A DNA stretch of 5,063 bases from an uncultured Nocardiopsis sp. GTDB lineage: Bacteria; Actinomycetota; Actinomycetes; Streptosporangiales; Streptosporangiaceae. Shown one piece after another: positions 3,957-5,063 of the stretch. The notes beneath the pieces were generated by a model, which saw only the letters and a list, made by a program, of their open reading frames with translations, ran no database searches and was not told the origin of the DNA. A program made the translations under genes and the position numbers. The DNA lies in contig CALGOD010000572.1 in the NCBI GenBank assembly GCA_937957845.1, forward strand, positions 1 to 5,063. Direction: 5' to 3'. The first letter of the stretch is position 1. Each line of letters starts with the position of its first letter.

Positions 3957-5063
3957 GTTCGCGCGGTCCTCCTGTCTCGTAGGGCTGAACGGATACGCCC
4001 GGGGAGGGCGACGAGTCCACCGGGGAAGAAGAACACCATCAGCACGAACAAGGTGCCGAGGATGAACAGGGGCTGGGACAGCGGTGCGGCGATCCACGCG
4101 GGCAGCGCCGCGAAGGCGTCGGAGCCGCCCAGTTGAAGGAGACGGTGGTCTGCGTAGGTGTACAGTACGGCGCCCAGCAACGGTCCCCAACGGGTGCCCG
4201 CTCCGCCCAGGGCCACCATCACCAGCAGTGTGAGGGTGAACTCGGCGGTGGTGATGACGGGGGTGACGCCTCCGGTGACCAGCAAGTAGGCGACGCCGCC
4301 CAGCGAGGCCAGGCCGCCTCCGACCGTGAACGCCACCAGCTTGTAGGGGTAGGGGTTGACGCCGAGGACGGCGACGCGTTGTTCGTTGGCGCGGATGCCC
4401 TGCCAGACCCGGCCCACCGGTGAGGCGGTCAGCCACCAGACGACGCCCACGGCGAACACGGCGTAGGCGAGGGCCACCCAGTACAGGTTGACGGTGTTGA
4501 ACACTCCCACGAAGGAGTCCGGGACCATCGCGGTGTTGAGGGACAGGCCCTCCTCGCCCCCGGTCAGGCGGCCCGGGTCTCGGGAGATGAGGATCGATCC
4601 GGCCTGGGCGAAGGCGAGGGTGACCATGGCCAGGGCGATGCCGTTGACACGTAGTGAGACGGCTCCCAGGACCAGGGAGAGCAGGGTTCCGCCGACGACG
4701 GCGATCAGCGCCGACCACAGGAGCGGGAGTTCGAGTACCCGCATGAGGAGGGCGGCGACGTAGGCGCCGCAGGCGAAGTAGAGGGCGTGCCCGAACGAGA
4801 GCAGTCCCACCCGGCCGTACAGCAGGTCGTAGCTGGTGGCCAGGCCACCGAAGACGAGGCAGAACGCGAGCAGGTGCAGGGTGGGTGGGCTGTTGAGGGT
4901 CCCCTCGAACAGTCCGGGGATGTACAGGGTGGAGAAGGGCAGGGCCAGCGCCACCACCAGGAGCACGACCGGGGCGGTCCACCCGGGGATGCGGCGCCGT
5001 GCGCGCACGTCCTTCATCACCGGTGCTTCCGTGGTCTCGGGAGCCTTGGCGGCCACGTCGGTG
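3953..5063 (-). CDS. livM: Branched-chain amino acid-type ABC transporter permease LivM (5' end may lie outside the window)
   Basis: This integral membrane permease belongs to the LivM (HAAT) family, which pairs with a LivH permease, LivG/LivF ATPases and a periplasmic or lipoprotein binding protein. Counting from the GTG at 5056 (367 residues), hydrophobic segments lie near 27-47, 59-76, 84-105, 111-135, 138-157, 190-210, 238-262, 268-286 and 326-346. Family hallmarks are GRVGLLSFGHALYFACGAY (81-99), LTGGEEGL (164-171), the EAA-like loop SPVGRVWQGIRANEQRVAVLG (212-232, within the third quarter), ALGGAGTRWGPLLGA (282-296) and FFPGGL (344-349). The frame is open to the right edge, so the true start may be just beyond it. 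An ATG at 5017 with GGAAG 8 nt upstream is another option. The substrate is not certain: HAAT systems also carry amides, urea and aromatic or short carboxylic acids. The stop overlaps the hydrolase start as ATGA. Confidence 0.88.
   Translation of the reverse strand, partial: TDVAAKAPETTEAPVMKDVRARRRIPGWTAPVVLLVVALALPFSTLYIPGLFEGTLNSPPTLHLLAFCLVFGGLATSYDLLYGRVGLLSFGHALYFACGAYVAALLMRVLELPLLWSALIAVVGGTLLSLVLGAVSLRVNGIALAMVTLAFAQAGSILISRDPGRLTGGEEGLSLNTAMVPDSFVGVFNTVNLYWVALAYAVFAVGVVWWLTASPVGRVWQGIRANEQRVAVLGVNPYPYKLVAFTVGGGLASLGGVAYLLVTGGVTPVITTAEFTLTLLVMVALGGAGTRWGPLLGAVLYTYADHRLLQLGGSDAFAALPAWIAAPLSQPLFILGTLFVLMVFFFPGGLVALPGRIRSALRDRRTART
3968..3973 (-). promoter_or_regulatory. Shine-Dalgarno of the hydrolase gene
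   Basis: The complement of 3968-3973 reads AGGAGG, a perfect Shine-Dalgarno, 11 nt before the ATG at 3956-3954 and inside the last codons of the permease gene. It supports the chosen start. The spacing is slightly long, which fits a gene also served by re-initiation at the ATGA overlap. Confidence 0.65.

Noticed and set aside
3957..4982. 340-residue N-terminal extension of the hydrolase, suggesting a fusion protein
   Set aside because: The extension is Pro/Arg/Gly low-complexity and overlaps the permease in another frame. The hydrolase has its own AGGAGG and ATGA start at 3956.

Overview
The window is GC-rich throughout, with strong G/C preference at third codon positions. It has actinobacterial family types: a PucR/CdaR-type regulator with a GAF domain, an (R)-3-hydroxybutyrate dehydrogenase and a LivM-type ABC permease. 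Together these point to a high-GC actinomycete, such as a Nocardiopsis or Streptomyces relative. The genus is a guess, not something the sequence proves.

Layout. Positions 1-81 (minus strand) look like the first 27 codons of a gene that leaves the window on the left, with a good Shine-Dalgarno. Positions 82-306 are a divergent intergenic/regulatory region. It holds inverted and direct copies of GTGTGA, a possible minus-strand -10, a tiny upstream ORF and a -10-like TATTTT placed for a leaderless start. Positions 307-1140 (plus) encode a short-chain dehydrogenase that carries every 3-hydroxybutyrate-binding residue I can check. Positions 1125-3125 (plus) encode a 666-residue GAF + PucR-type regulator whose start overlaps the dehydrogenase stop, so the two form one operon. 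From the right edge, a minus-strand operon runs toward it: a LivM-type permease (3953 to the edge) and an alpha/beta hydrolase (3078-3956), joined by an ATGA start/stop overlap. The two operons converge and their coding ends overlap by 48 bp.

Functional reading. The dehydrogenase interconverts (R)-3-hydroxybutyrate and acetoacetate, and the coupled GAF/PucR protein is probably its sensor-regulator. The minus operon looks like the tail of a branched-chain-type (HAAT) uptake system plus a hydrolase acting on the imported compound or a derivative. A shared catabolic theme (small carboxylic acids, esters or ketone-body metabolism) is plausible but inferred only from adjacency. I see no mobile element, CRISPR array, tRNA or rRNA. 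The genes are of familiar families. The least explained signals are the intergenic repeat cluster, the conflicting clues about how the dehydrogenase is initiated, and two long perfect or near-perfect hairpins inside coding sequence.
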